Positions 53,735 through 62,771 of a stretch of DNA of 64,000 nucleotides are shown here, piece after piece. This DNA comes from Candidatus Sumerlaea chitinivorans (GTDB lineage Bacteria; Sumerlaeota; Sumerlaeia; Sumerlaeales; Sumerlaeaceae): contig CP030759.1 in the NCBI GenBank assembly GCA_003290465.1, positions 1,984,001-2,048,000 of the forward strand, written 5' to 3'. Position 1 is the stretch's first letter. The number at the start of each line of letters is the position of its first letter. A program made the position numbers and the translations under genes. The notes below the pieces were generated by a model that was given only the letters and a program-made list of their open reading frames with translations, was not told where the DNA came from and did not search any database.

Positions 53735-55108
53735 CTATTTCAATGCGTTCAAGTCCGTAATCAACTCGACGGTCATCGAGGTATTCAACTCACCCTTCTC
53801 GTCGGCGTAAATATATAGATCGTCTATTGCGTACGTCCGGGGGCTATGCGTCAAGTCGAATAGGAACTTCACAAGATTCACATTGCTGGAACGCAGATAG
53901 ATTTCAAGGCCCCCAGCATTCCCAATCTGCTTCGAGGGATCAGGTGTGGCAACGGCTTGACGCGCCATCATGGCGCCAGCCGGACCCATGCCGGGCCCCA
54001 TCCCCGGTTCCAGCGCCACGTCGAACCCCAGCACCCCCTGGCGCGGCATGCCTGCCGGAGGCCCCTGAGGCGTCGCTTCGGGGGTGGGGGTGGCTCCGGG
54101 CACGCGGCGCACGGCTTTCTCGATTAGGGACGGCTTGAGCATCACCACTCGGTAAATTTCAAGAATCCCGTGCTTTTCCGCTAATTTGACAATGTCAACC
54201 AAGGCTGCGAGTTCCTTGTTGGTCACCACAATGCCGTGGTCCGTGGGATAGAACTTCGGGTAAATCTCAAGAATCTCACGCAACTCTTCTTTGGTGATCT
54301 CGGTCGCAGGATCACGTTTTTCCCAAATAAGTTCGGAAACCCACAATCGTTTGAAGACCGGCAGTAGCACCCCAAAACGATTCAAACTATAGGGATTGGG
54401 CAACACCTGAATGTTATATTGCCGAAGAGTTGCGTCCAGGTATTCTTTGAACTTAGGATCATTGAAAAAGATGTATCCGAGGCCGGAATAGGGAACCACC
54501 CAATCACTGACTTCGTCTGGAGGCAAACCCAACTCACTCAGCAAACGATTATATTCCGCGCGCACTCGCAGCTTCTCATCTGGTTTTGCCAAACGCTCAA
54601 CGAATTTGAAGCGCTCGCGCAGCTTCGTGACATTGTCCCAGATCGCCCCAGTTCCACCCCGTTGCGCCTGCGGCAACTGTGCTGGCAGATTCCAAGCTTC
54701 CTGAATGCCTCGGGGCTTACGGTTGTCGAGGAAGGTCAGTTGTGGAGTCTTCACTCGCGCGCGCATTTCCACGAGTTCACGCAGGTACCCCAGCGTATCC
54801 TGCATTCGCTTCTCGACCGCCTCAGGCTTCAAGCTTCCATAGTGTTTGGGAATGTCGAGTTGGAGCTCGGCCACCAAACTTGTGATTTCGGCGTCGTAGG
54901 CGAGTGTCTTGGCTTTGAAGTCCTCCAATTGTTTCGGAGATTGGAGCACTTCCGTGTCGCGCAACTGCGCTACTCCCTGCTCGTACTCGTTTTTCACACG
55001 CGCAAATTCTGTCGAGCGTGGATTGAAGATCAGGACGTGCACCAAAAAGATGGCGAGCGCAGTGCCGACGAACAGCACCACCATCTGTTCGCGTTTGCCA
55101 AAAGTCAT
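53735..55108 (-). CDS. PilO/GspM-like inner-membrane protein
   Basis: Protein of 457 aa with one N-terminal membrane helix (about 8-27, VVLFVGTALAIFLVHVLIF), a coiled-coil stretch (about 35-90), a long unusual middle and a C-terminal ferredoxin-like fold (GGLEIYLRSSNVNLVKFLFDL to MTVELITDL). This architecture, with the C-terminal strand-helix-strand, matches alignment-complex proteins PilO/GspM and Amuc_1100-like pilus proteins. A low-complexity Met/Gly/Pro stretch (about 345-390) is odd. Only fold-level similarity is claimed. First gene of an operon with the Trm112 and STAS-TPR genes. Confidence 0.65.
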   Translation of the reverse strand: MTFGKREQMVVLFVGTALAIFLVHVLIFNPRSTEFARVKNEYEQGVAQLRDTEVLQSPKQLEDFKAKTLAYDAEITSLVAELQLDIPKHYGSLKPEAVEKRMQDTLGYLRELVEMRARVKTPQLTFLDNRKPRGIQEAWNLPAQLPQAQRGGTGAIWDNVTKLRERFKFVERLAKPDEKLRVRAEYNRLLSELGLPPDEVSDWVVPYSGLGYIFFNDPKFKEYLDATLRQYNIQVLPNPYSLNRFGVLLPVFKRLWVSELIWEKRDPATEITKEELREILEIYPKFYPTDHGIVVTNKELAALVDIVKLAEKHGILEIYRVVMLKPSLIEKAVRRVPGATPTPEATPQGPPAGMPRQGVLGFDVALEPGMGPGMGPAGAMMARQAVATPDPSKQIGNAGGLEIYLRSSNVNLVKFLFDLTHSPRTYAIDDLYIYADEKGELNTSMTVELITDLNALK

Positions 55109-55376
55109 GAGAGCTTGGCTTCCCTACGTTTTTTTAAGAATTTCGAAACTCTATCGAGACACGGCCGATGGGCAAGCGGCAAGAAAATTCGCAGAGGCGT
55201 CGGAGCGCTGTCCGGTACCTCGGGCTTACTAACCGCAAATGCCCTAACACTCGTGCTTGCTGAAGACGCACCTCACGCATGTTTCTGCCCGATAAGCACG
55301 TCAAGCTTTGACAATCTGTAAACGCTTTCCTTAAACAATATCCTCAGCGCATCGTAGATAAGGAACCTTTGCCGAA

Positions 55377-56036
55377 ATGGGAAAACGTCGCACACGCTGG
55401 TCTGTTCAGGCAGTATTCTTTGCCGCTTTGTTGCTGGTAAAGGTCGGTGCATTTGCGCAGTTTGAAGGTTGGCACCGCGATCTGGGCTCTGCCCGTGCCG
55501 AGGCAAAACAGCGCCAAGTGCCATTATTGATTGTGTTTGTTCACGAAGGGTGCCCTGTCTGCACGGAACTCGAATCCCACTTGGCGAAGAGTCGCGCCCG
55601 ACAGGCCCTTGCGCCCCTCGCAAAAGTGGTGCTCGAGTTTATGGAAAACCGTGGTCTTGCTGCCCGCTATGGGGTGGACGCAACCCCAACTATTCTCGTC
55701 TACTGCCCATCTGGGGAGTGCATCTATCGCTACGAAGGATCTCTTTCGTCGGCAGGATTGGCTGCGCTTGCTCGTAGGGCTTTAGCATCCTGCTCCCGAA
55801 CAGAGGCAGGTGAAGCTGATCGCACGAAATCGAATCCAGCATCCCCCACGCAAGCGCTGGGTGCCGCCAAGAGTGGCACTAGGTCAACTGTCTCCGAGAC
55901 TCTCCGCGAGTTGCGAGCCCGTCTCTCCCGCGCGCCGCGCCACCGGATTGAGCAAAAAGACCCTTCAAGCGCTACTCTGCGGTACGTTCATTATAAAACC
56001 CACGGCATTCAACTTACCCTGAAACGGACAAGATGA
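55377..56036 (+). CDS. Exported thioredoxin-like protein
   Basis: Protein of 219 aa with a signal peptide (about 1-29, ending GAFAQ) and a thioredoxin fold (about 30-145). The redox motif is CPVC in FVHEGCPVCTEL, and the cis-Pro loop ATPTILVYCPSG includes an extra Cys. The C-terminal 70 residues are basic, Ser/Arg-rich and probably disordered. CxxC thioredoxin-like proteins with such motifs reduce or shuffle periplasmic disulfides, here possibly for surface proteins or as a reductant for the exported MsrBA; that link is conjecture. ATG 55377. Convergent with the MoeB-like gene. Confidence 0.8.
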   Translation: MGKRRTRWSVQAVFFAALLLVKVGAFAQFEGWHRDLGSARAEAKQRQVPLLIVFVHEGCPVCTELESHLAKSRARQALAPLAKVVLEFMENRGLAARYGVDATPTILVYCPSGECIYRYEGSLSSAGLAALARRALASCSRTEAGEADRTKSNPASPTQALGAAKSGTRSTVSETLRELRARLSRAPRHRIEQKDPSSATLRYVHYKTHGIQLTLKRTR

Positions 56037-56050
56037 ATAAGGTCCGAGGC

Positions 56051-57184
56051 TCAGCGTTCCACGGGATACCCACGCGCGATCCACTCAGAAATGCCGCCCC
56101 GTACGTTTATGGGTCGTGCAAAACCAGCTTGCTTGAGGATTTGACAGGCACGGGCACTCCGCCCACCCTTTGCACAGTGGACGATGACTGTTTTATCGCG
56201 ATAGGACTCAAGCTCCGAAAGTCGCTCCGGGAGAGTCCCCAACGGGATGAGCATCGCGCCATCAATGCGCGCCTGCGCATGTTCCTCTGGATTTCGACAG
56301 TCCACAAGAACGAAATCTCCCCCTTCGCGTAGGCGCTCAGCAAGCTCGTCCACTGTAATTTCTTCGATGCCTGTCATGGTTGCATGTCCTCCTGAACAGA
56401 AGTGTTCGTAGTCGATCAACTTGCGGATTGTTGGCTTTTCGCCACAGACTGGGCAGTCGCGGTTGCGCTTTAGCGCAATGGTACGAAAACTCATCGCCAG
56501 TGCGTCGTACAACAAGAGACGCCCCACAAGCGGGGTACCGATGCCAAGCAGTAGCTTGATGGTCTCCGTCGCTTGTACCACACCGATCAGGCCGGGCAGC
56601 ACGCCCAGCACACCCGCCTCCGCACAACTGGGCACGGCGCCGGGAGGTGGCGGCTCTGGGAAAAGGCAGCGGTAGCATGGCCCCCGCGTGGCATCGAAGA
56701 CCGAGGCCTGCCCTTCGAAACGAAAGAGCGCACCGTAGACGTTGGGCTTTTTTAGCAAGACACAGGCGTCGTTCGAGAGATAGCGCGTGGGGAAATTGTC
56801 TGACCCATCTACGATGACATCATAATCCGCCAAAATCTCCATCGCGTTTTGGCTCGTGAGGCGAGTTTCATGTAGACGCACTTGAACATCGGGATTGAGC
56901 TCGGTGATCCTCTCGCGAGCGCTCTCGAGCTTGGACTTGCCCACGTTGCGTGTGCTGTGAAGCACTTGCCGTTGAAGGTTCGACTCCTCCACAACGTCGC
57001 TATCCACCAAACCAAGAGTGCCCACGCCAGCTGCAGCAAGGTAGAGCGCCGCCGGACTCCCGAGCCCCCCCACACCGAGGATCAGCACTTTGCTGGCAAG
57101 TAGCTTTTCCTGACCTTGCTCACCAATCTGAGGTAGGAGCAAATGCCGGAGATACCGTTCGCGCTGTTGAGCCGTAAGTCCCAT
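56051..57184 (-). CDS. moeB: MoeB/ThiF-type adenylyltransferase with rhodanese domain
   Basis: E1-like activating enzyme (377 aa) that adenylates the C-terminus of a sulfur-carrier protein (MoaD or ThiS). Residues 25-260 have the nucleotide loop VLILGVGGLGSPAALYLAAAG, DGSDNFPTRYLSNDACVLL and a zinc site (GPCYRCLFP ... NRDCPVCGE). The C-terminal rhodanese domain (about 275-377) has the active loop IVHCAKGGRSARA with its Cys. Fusion with rhodanese allows sulfur to be loaded directly. With the MobA-like gene at the window start it points to molybdenum-cofactor synthesis, though thiamin remains an alternative. ATG 57184. Confidence 0.92.
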   Translation of the reverse strand: MGLTAQQRERYLRHLLLPQIGEQGQEKLLASKVLILGVGGLGSPAALYLAAAGVGTLGLVDSDVVEESNLQRQVLHSTRNVGKSKLESARERITELNPDVQVRLHETRLTSQNAMEILADYDVIVDGSDNFPTRYLSNDACVLLKKPNVYGALFRFEGQASVFDATRGPCYRCLFPEPPPPGAVPSCAEAGVLGVLPGLIGVVQATETIKLLLGIGTPLVGRLLLYDALAMSFRTIALKRNRDCPVCGEKPTIRKLIDYEHFCSGGHATMTGIEEITVDELAERLREGGDFVLVDCRNPEEHAQARIDGAMLIPLGTLPERLSELESYRDKTVIVHCAKGGRSARACQILKQAGFARPINVRGGISEWIARGYPVER

Positions 57185-57455
57185 CGGTCAAGAAACGTTA
57201 CTAATTGTGTTCGTGTTTATTTCGTGAGAGGGCAAGCCACCTGAATTGAGGACAGCCGATGCGAGCACGGCCTCGTCTCCCACCATATTTGCGACGTGCG
57301 ACAAAACCAACTCTCTGCGAGAGGAAGCCACGCTCCTGCCAGGCCACCTCCCCTTCATGGGGCCGCAGAACAATCACCCAATTCCTTTTCTGGATGAGCA
57401 ACAGGAATGTCTGCTGCAACACTTTTGGTGTGCCATGGTTTTCTCGCGCGAATGG

Positions 57456-59288
57456 CTACTCCACTGTTACGCTTTTCGCAAGGTTCCGTGGCTGATCCAC
57501 ATCCTTGCCCCGGGCGACTGCCACGTAATACGCAAGAAGTTGCAGAGGTATCACCGTAAGCACTGGCATAAGGTAATGCGGGGCATCGGGAACCACGAGC
57601 AGTCGCTCGGACTGAGCAGCGAGTTCATCGTCGGCCGCATTGCCAACCGCGAAGACGCGCCCTCGTCGCGCTCGGATTTCCTGTACGTTACTCAGTATCT
57701 TTTCACGGATCTCGTCGCGTGGGGCGACGACAACCACCGGCATGTTTTCGTCAATGAGCGCGATGGGGCCATGCTTCATTTCCGCCGCCGGATACCCCTC
57801 CGCGTGAATGTAGGAGAGCTCCTTAAGTTTGAGTGCTCCTTCTAAAGCCACGGGATAATTGTAGCCTCTTCCCAAATAGAGGCAGTTGTTCATCCCGGTA
57901 AACTCTGGGACAAGTTCCTGCACACCTGCAACAACTGAAAGCGTTTCTTCGACCAGTTCTGGCAAGCTTTGTAGCTCCCGAAGGATCCGTTTCCCCAACG
58001 ACTGCGACAATCGACGCTGTCGCCCCAGCAGCAAGGCAAAGAGAGTAAGCACTGTAAGCTGGCAGGTAAAGGCTTTCGTGGACGCCACACCAATTTCTGG
58101 TCCAGCATGCGTAAAAATGCCTGCATCCGTTTCGCGAGCAATCGTGCTGCCGGCCACGTTGCAAATCCCGATCACGAGCGCGCCTTTGCGGCGGGCCTCG
58201 CGCAGCGCAGCGATCGTATCCGCCGTCTCACCACTCTGACTGATTGCGACAACCAACGTGCGTTCATCCAGGACAGGATTGCGGTAACGAAACTCACTGG
58301 CATAATCTACGTCAGCCGGAATCCCAGCGAACTCCTCGATCAAATACTTGCCTATCAATGCGGCGTGCCATGAGGTTCCACATGCGACGAACACAATGCG
58401 CCGCGCACGCCTCAGTTCCCGCTCAACGTCGCGTAGGCCGCCCAAGTGCGGCATACCGTCCTCTAAGTCGAGGCGCCCACGGAGGGTATTGGCGATCGCT
58501 TGCGGCTGCTCGTGAATCTCTTTCAACATGAAGTGCGGCCAGTCGCCCTTTTCGGCACGGAGAGCTTCGAGGTTGAGCTCTTGCACCGCCGGCGTAATCT
58601 CCGTGCCATCAAGTTCACGCACTTGGAGAGTTGTGGGTGTGATTGTCGCGACTTCACCATCGCGCAGATATACTACTCTTTGATGGGGCCGCAGAACAGC
58701 ATGCACATCGCTTGTGACGACGGCCTCGTGTGTGCCCAGGGTGACGAGGAGGGGCGAACCGCGACGGCCTGCGACAATTTTCTCCGCCTCACGCGAGGAG
58801 ATAACCGCAAGGCCGTAGGTTCCCTCCACCTCCCGCAGCGCTTGCGCAACTGCTTGCTCAAGCGGCACTTCGTCGCCGTAAAAATGCTCGACAAGGTGCG
58901 CCAAAACCTCGGAGTCGGTCTCACTTCGGAAGCGGTGCCCATTCGCCTCCAAGACGCGGCGCAGTGCCGCATGATTCTCCACAATTCCGTTATGGACCAC
59001 CGCGATGGTGCCCGAGCAATCAAGGTGCGGATGAGCGTTTGCCTCTGTGGGTTGGCCGTGGGTGGCCCACCTCGTGTGCGCAATACCCGTTCGCGCGCAC
59101 GAAGGGGCGCTCGCAACAGCGTCCGCTAAAACTTGTACTTTCCCGACCCTGCGCACGACGGTGAGGTGGTCCTGTTCAGCGAGCGCAATCCCGGCTGAGT
59201 CATAACCGCGATACTCCAGTCGGCGCAGCCCTTCGATTAACAGATCGCGGCAGGGAAGACTACCCGTGTACCCGATGATACCACACAT
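57456..59288 (-). CDS. glmS: Glutamine-fructose-6-phosphate aminotransferase
   Basis: GlmS (610 aa) makes glucosamine-6-phosphate, the entry to peptidoglycan and lipid A sugars. The N-terminal nucleophile Cys2 is in MCGIIGYTG, followed by RLEYRGYDSAGIAL and HTRWATHGQP (glutaminase). The sugar-isomerase domains show FVACGTSWHAALIGKYL, VAISQSGETADTIAAL and SYIHAEGYPAAEMKHGPIALID, ending with the conserved KSVTVE. Full length. No glmS ribozyme consensus is visible upstream. Its start is 350 bp from the BtpA gene end. Confidence 0.98.
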   Translation of the reverse strand: MCGIIGYTGSLPCRDLLIEGLRRLEYRGYDSAGIALAEQDHLTVVRRVGKVQVLADAVASAPSCARTGIAHTRWATHGQPTEANAHPHLDCSGTIAVVHNGIVENHAALRRVLEANGHRFRSETDSEVLAHLVEHFYGDEVPLEQAVAQALREVEGTYGLAVISSREAEKIVAGRRGSPLLVTLGTHEAVVTSDVHAVLRPHQRVVYLRDGEVATITPTTLQVRELDGTEITPAVQELNLEALRAEKGDWPHFMLKEIHEQPQAIANTLRGRLDLEDGMPHLGGLRDVERELRRARRIVFVACGTSWHAALIGKYLIEEFAGIPADVDYASEFRYRNPVLDERTLVVAISQSGETADTIAALREARRKGALVIGICNVAGSTIARETDAGIFTHAGPEIGVASTKAFTCQLTVLTLFALLLGRQRRLSQSLGKRILRELQSLPELVEETLSVVAGVQELVPEFTGMNNCLYLGRGYNYPVALEGALKLKELSYIHAEGYPAAEMKHGPIALIDENMPVVVVAPRDEIREKILSNVQEIRARRGRVFAVGNAADDELAAQSERLLVVPDAPHYLMPVLTVIPLQLLAYYVAVARGKDVDQPRNLAKSVTVE

Positions 59289-59638
59289 AACCCTTGGTGC
59301 CTCTCCTTGATGTGACGCAGTGCGTTCTTGGGCAAACGCCTACCTTTATCGCTGTGCGGCGCTTGCCCCAGAAAGGCGGATCCGGGAGTCTCAAAGCCAA
59401 CCGGAGCCGCAGGTCAATGAGGCGCGGTGCATGACCACGACCAACGACCGCCTGCTGCCTATCAATTAAATCGCTCTAACTGCAAGCCAGAAGTTTCTCA
59501 GGCAAAAGTCTTCCGACTTTCACGTGCCTGCGGGCTTAAATTGCGAAGGGTAGCCTTTAGCCCCGGGAGCCATCCGCAACCGCTACGCTCGCAAGAGGCA
59601 ATGCCTCAGGCGATGTACGCTCCGAATCCTCACATGCT
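59289..59638. other. 350-bp upstream region of glmS
   Basis: Lies between the BtpA gene end and glmS, both minus strand. It likely contains the glmS promoter. No gene or known ribozyme is seen. Confidence 0.5.
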
Positions 59639-60451
59639 CTAACACTGCCTCTCGCGCAACGACGTGGCCGCCTGAACCATGGCGCGCACTCGCTCGAGGT
59701 CCAGTGCCTCATCCCATTTGCCACCGCGTTTGAGCCACGAGCCAACAATGAATCCATCTGCATGCGGCCAAAGTCTGGCGAGATTCTCAGGTGTCGTTCC
59801 TGAACCCACCAGCACCGGTAGAGAGATCGCTCGCGCCACCGCTGCCACGTCGTCAGGTGAAGTCTCGCGCCCAGTGGCCGCCCCCGTGACAATGATGCCA
59901 TCAGCTCCAAAGAATTCTGCGGCATGGGCTGTGTCCGCAAGATCCACATCCGCGGTGACTGCATGGCTCGCGTGTTTCTTCTTCACGTCCGCAAAAACTT
60001 TCACGCGCTCTGCGCCGATCACTCGCCGATATCGTAGCAGTTCACCGGCATCCGCATCCATCCACCCCTCGTCAGCCACGTGAGAGAACACGAACCCCTC
60101 TGCTCGGACGAAATCCGCGCCGGCAGCATGTGCCACCGCGAGCGCCTCACGGTTGGCCCCTGCCAAGATCTGCACCCCTAAAGGGCAATCGACAGCCGAT
60201 CGCACGGCCACGGCCACGGCCGTCATTGTAGCGGTGATTTCGGGGCCCACCTCTCGCCGCAGATAGGGGACATCATGCATGTTTTCGAGGAGAATGGCAT
60301 CGAATCCGGCCTCGCAAAGCGTTCGTGCCTCCTCCACCGCAATGCGCACAATCTCTTTCACGGGGAGCTGATGTCGCGGGGTGCCGGGGAGAGCGCGCAC
60401 ATGTACCATCCCGATCAAAGTCCTTCGGGCTGTTTTCCAGTCCCACGTCAT
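59639..60451 (-). CDS. BtpA/SgcQ-family TIM-barrel protein
   Basis: Protein of 270 aa of the BtpA/SgcQ family. BtpA is known from cyanobacteria as a factor for photosystem I stability; other members sit in sugar or nucleoside operons. The start is KTARRTLIGMVHVRALPGTP, followed by barrel strands AILLENMHDVPYL, VQILAGANREALAVAHAAGADFVRAEGFVF and a phosphate-binding-like end LVGSGTTPENL and GFIVGSWLKRGGKW. Start ATG 60451 overlaps the glycosyltransferase stop (ATGA), implying coupled translation. Last gene of a four-gene operon. Role here unknown. Confidence 0.9.
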   Translation of the reverse strand: MTWDWKTARRTLIGMVHVRALPGTPRHQLPVKEIVRIAVEEARTLCEAGFDAILLENMHDVPYLRREVGPEITATMTAVAVAVRSAVDCPLGVQILAGANREALAVAHAAGADFVRAEGFVFSHVADEGWMDADAGELLRYRRVIGAERVKVFADVKKKHASHAVTADVDLADTAHAAEFFGADGIIVTGAATGRETSPDDVAAVARAISLPVLVGSGTTPENLARLWPHADGFIVGSWLKRGGKWDEALDLERVRAMVQAATSLRERQC

Positions 60452-61851
60452 TGTCCTTTGCTTCCTTCTCTTTTGGGAACATTCTGGCCCTGAGTGCGTG
60501 CCGCAATTGCCCGCGCCACATGCTCTTCCATCTCGCGCACGACCTTTTCCCACGAGTACGAGCGGGCCATTTCGAGCCCACGCCGGCATTGCGTGGAGAG
60601 CTCACCTGCAAGCGCCCGATGGCACTGCTTGATAAATTCTGCGGACGTATCCGCAAGCGCCACCACGTCACCGAAGAAGGCCTCGAGATCAGGCAGGCGA
60701 ATACTCACAACTGGACGCCCTGTGCTAAGATACTCGAGAGTTTTGGTCGGGTTGATATGGCGCGTTAACTCGTTGACCTTCCACGGCATGATGCACACAT
60801 CCGAGTGAGCGAGGAATTGTGGCAAGCGTTGATACTTGATTGACCCCAAGAAGTGAATGTTTGGGTAACGATCGAGCAAGCGGCGTGCATCAAATTGGCC
60901 AATGTCGATTGGGCCGGCCATCACAATTTGCCACGAAGGTTCTGCCTCGGCAACCGAGGCCAAGAGTTCCCCGTCAATCCGCGCATCAATCAGCCCCATG
61001 TAGAAAAGGCGCGGGCGTCCGATCCCTTGAAGTTCAGGCGGTTCTACGAGTGGGAGCTCCGTGTCCTCGGCGGCCGCATAAAAGTGCTCGAACTCAACTC
61101 CACACGGATAGAAATACGCCGGTTTGCCGCTCCCCTCGCACTTCGAACGGTAGAGGGCATGCGTGCCAGCAAACATAACGTCGGCAAGCCGGATGAGCTC
61201 CCGCTCTCGCGTCGAAATATCGCGCGGCGCCCAGACAAAAGCGCTGTATTCGTCCTGAATATCATAGACCACCGCCGAGGGTCGGCAACGCTCGACCACG
61301 TAGACGGCTGCCGGATAGTAGAACCAATACACGGTGTTGCGCATGTCGAGGCGCCACTCATACCACAGCAGGTTCGTGGCAAGGATCCAACGGTTGAGCG
61401 AACGAACCGCGGCAAACCGCGATTCCCCCGGCATGAGCAGCGGATGTCGAATCCGGACCGCCGGATGCCGCCAGAATAGCGCTCGATAGCTGCCCGGTGC
61501 CCACCGAGCAAACACGTGCAGATAGGAAGTGGCAAAATCCTCGACGTAAACGACTTTCCGGCGACGGGCCAAGCGCGTCATCGTGTGATGGTTGCGCTGC
61601 CAAATGTGGGACCACGGCACGTGACTAATGCAGATTACATCAAACTGATGGGGGGCGCCTTCTCGCCGGGGCTCGAAACGCGCAAACCGCAAAATCAGCC
61701 ATCGCGCTCCGACCACAATGAAAACTCCCACGCCAAACACGAGGAACGTCAGCCACTGCAAGGGGGCATGCACAATGCGTTGCCATCGCGAGGGACGCCG
61801 CGTCCCTTGCAGCTCAATTGGAAGCTTTCGCCTTCGTGCACTCACACGCAA
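60448..61851 (-). CDS. GT-B fold glycosyltransferase (GT4-like) with N-terminal membrane segment
   Basis: Protein of 467 aa. A basic N-terminus and one hydrophobic helix (about 30-55, WLTFLVFGVGVFIVVGARWL) suggest attachment to the inner membrane. The soluble part has GT-B features: YDIQDEYSAFVWAPRDISTRE, then the donor-site half FYMGLIDARIDGELL, NIHFLGSIKYQRLPQFLAHSDVCIMPWKVNE and TKTLEYLSTGRPVVS. The latter matches the E-x7-E-like nucleotide-sugar region of GT4 enzymes. Donor and acceptor unknown. Its last 4 nt overlap the BtpA gene and its first 10 nt overlap the GT2 gene. Confidence 0.88.
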   Translation of the reverse strand: MRVSARRRKLPIELQGTRRPSRWQRIVHAPLQWLTFLVFGVGVFIVVGARWLILRFARFEPRREGAPHQFDVICISHVPWSHIWQRNHHTMTRLARRRKVVYVEDFATSYLHVFARWAPGSYRALFWRHPAVRIRHPLLMPGESRFAAVRSLNRWILATNLLWYEWRLDMRNTVYWFYYPAAVYVVERCRPSAVVYDIQDEYSAFVWAPRDISTRERELIRLADVMFAGTHALYRSKCEGSGKPAYFYPCGVEFEHFYAAAEDTELPLVEPPELQGIGRPRLFYMGLIDARIDGELLASVAEAEPSWQIVMAGPIDIGQFDARRLLDRYPNIHFLGSIKYQRLPQFLAHSDVCIMPWKVNELTRHINPTKTLEYLSTGRPVVSIRLPDLEAFFGDVVALADTSAEFIKQCHRALAGELSTQCRRGLEMARSYSWEKVVREMEEHVARAIAARTQGQNVPKREGSKGQ

Positions 61852-62759
61852 ATCACCTTATGGCGAATCGAACCCACAATGCGTCCGGCCAAGAAGCAGC
61901 TATATCGAATAACTTCCAGCGCGCCTTCGCGTCGCATGTAGTAGTCTCTTTTTATGAATGGGTAAAGCACCGCTTTCACACATGCTTTGCCCAGTTTTGC
62001 GTAGCTTCGCCAGTCAATCCAGACATTGCGCTCCACCAGATCGCGGTGGCGCAAGAACGTAGCCGTTGATCCAACGCCGTAAAGAAACATCTGTCGTGCA
62101 AACGATCGAATGTTGGAGCGATGACGATGAGCGGCAATTGCGCGATGGGCAAGGGCCAACTTCCCACCCGCTTTGAGGATCCGCCAGCAAAAGTCTGCGT
62201 CCTCGCCCACCCGCAATGCTTCGTCGAAGTACCCCACACGCTCGAACACGGCGCGCCGCACAGCAAAATTTGCCGTAAGCAAGAAAGGTGGTTTGTAGGG
62301 CAACTCCTTAAAGAAATCCTCTTGGTTCAAGATCGCCTGCCGTGCCGCAAAGGCTTCGGTGAGACTCACGGGCGCGGCTGAAACAAGGAGCCCACCGACG
62401 GCCCACACCGTCCGATCGTCAAGCTCGCGCACAAGTTCTTCAAGCCACGCAGGTGCAGGCACACAGTCCGAATCAATAAACGCAAGGATTCGTGCGCGAG
62501 CTGCTCGCACGCCGGCGTTGCGCGCAGCCGAGGGCCCCCGCCGTTTTTCATCCAAAACCCGCATGCATTCCCAACGCCTCGCCCACTCCGAGAGAATCTC
62601 GCGCGACCCGTCGGTGGAGCCATTATCCACGACGATCAACTCCCAGCGATCGCACGGGAAGGTCTGCTGCTGTAACGCCCCTAACAACGTAGGAAGATTC
62701 TCCGCCGCGTTGAGCACGGGCACCACCACGCTCACTTGGGGATTTTCGTTACGCACCAT
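61842..62759 (-). CDS. GT2-family glycosyltransferase
   Basis: Inverting glycosyltransferase of family GT2 (305 aa, GT-A fold). VSVVVPVLNAAENLPTLLGALQ, LIVVDNGSTDGSREIL, and the metal-binding ARILAFIDSDCVPAPAWLEEL (DxD-type DSD) define the donor half. NFAVRRAVFERVGYFDE and VGEDADFCWRILKAG (GEDADF acceptor motif) complete it. The C-terminal 80 residues are amphipathic and basic, probably peripheral on the membrane. It overlaps the downstream GT4 gene by 10 nt and follows the MBL-fold gene by 12 nt. Likely builds a surface glycan. Confidence 0.93.
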   Translation of the reverse strand: MVRNENPQVSVVVPVLNAAENLPTLLGALQQQTFPCDRWELIVVDNGSTDGSREILSEWARRWECMRVLDEKRRGPSAARNAGVRAARARILAFIDSDCVPAPAWLEELVRELDDRTVWAVGGLLVSAAPVSLTEAFAARQAILNQEDFFKELPYKPPFLLTANFAVRRAVFERVGYFDEALRVGEDADFCWRILKAGGKLALAHRAIAAHRHRSNIRSFARQMFLYGVGSTATFLRHRDLVERNVWIDWRSYAKLGKACVKAVLYPFIKRDYYMRREGALEVIRYSCFLAGRIVGSIRHKVICV

Positions 62760-62771
62760 AGACCAAACTGG

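Noticed and set aside
56960-56995. T-loop-like GGTTCGACTCC on the plus strand
   Set aside because: Single motif inside the MoeB-like coding sequence with no other tRNA arms.
59289-59638. glmS ribozyme
   Set aside because: The conserved core sequence of that ribozyme is not seen upstream of glmS.
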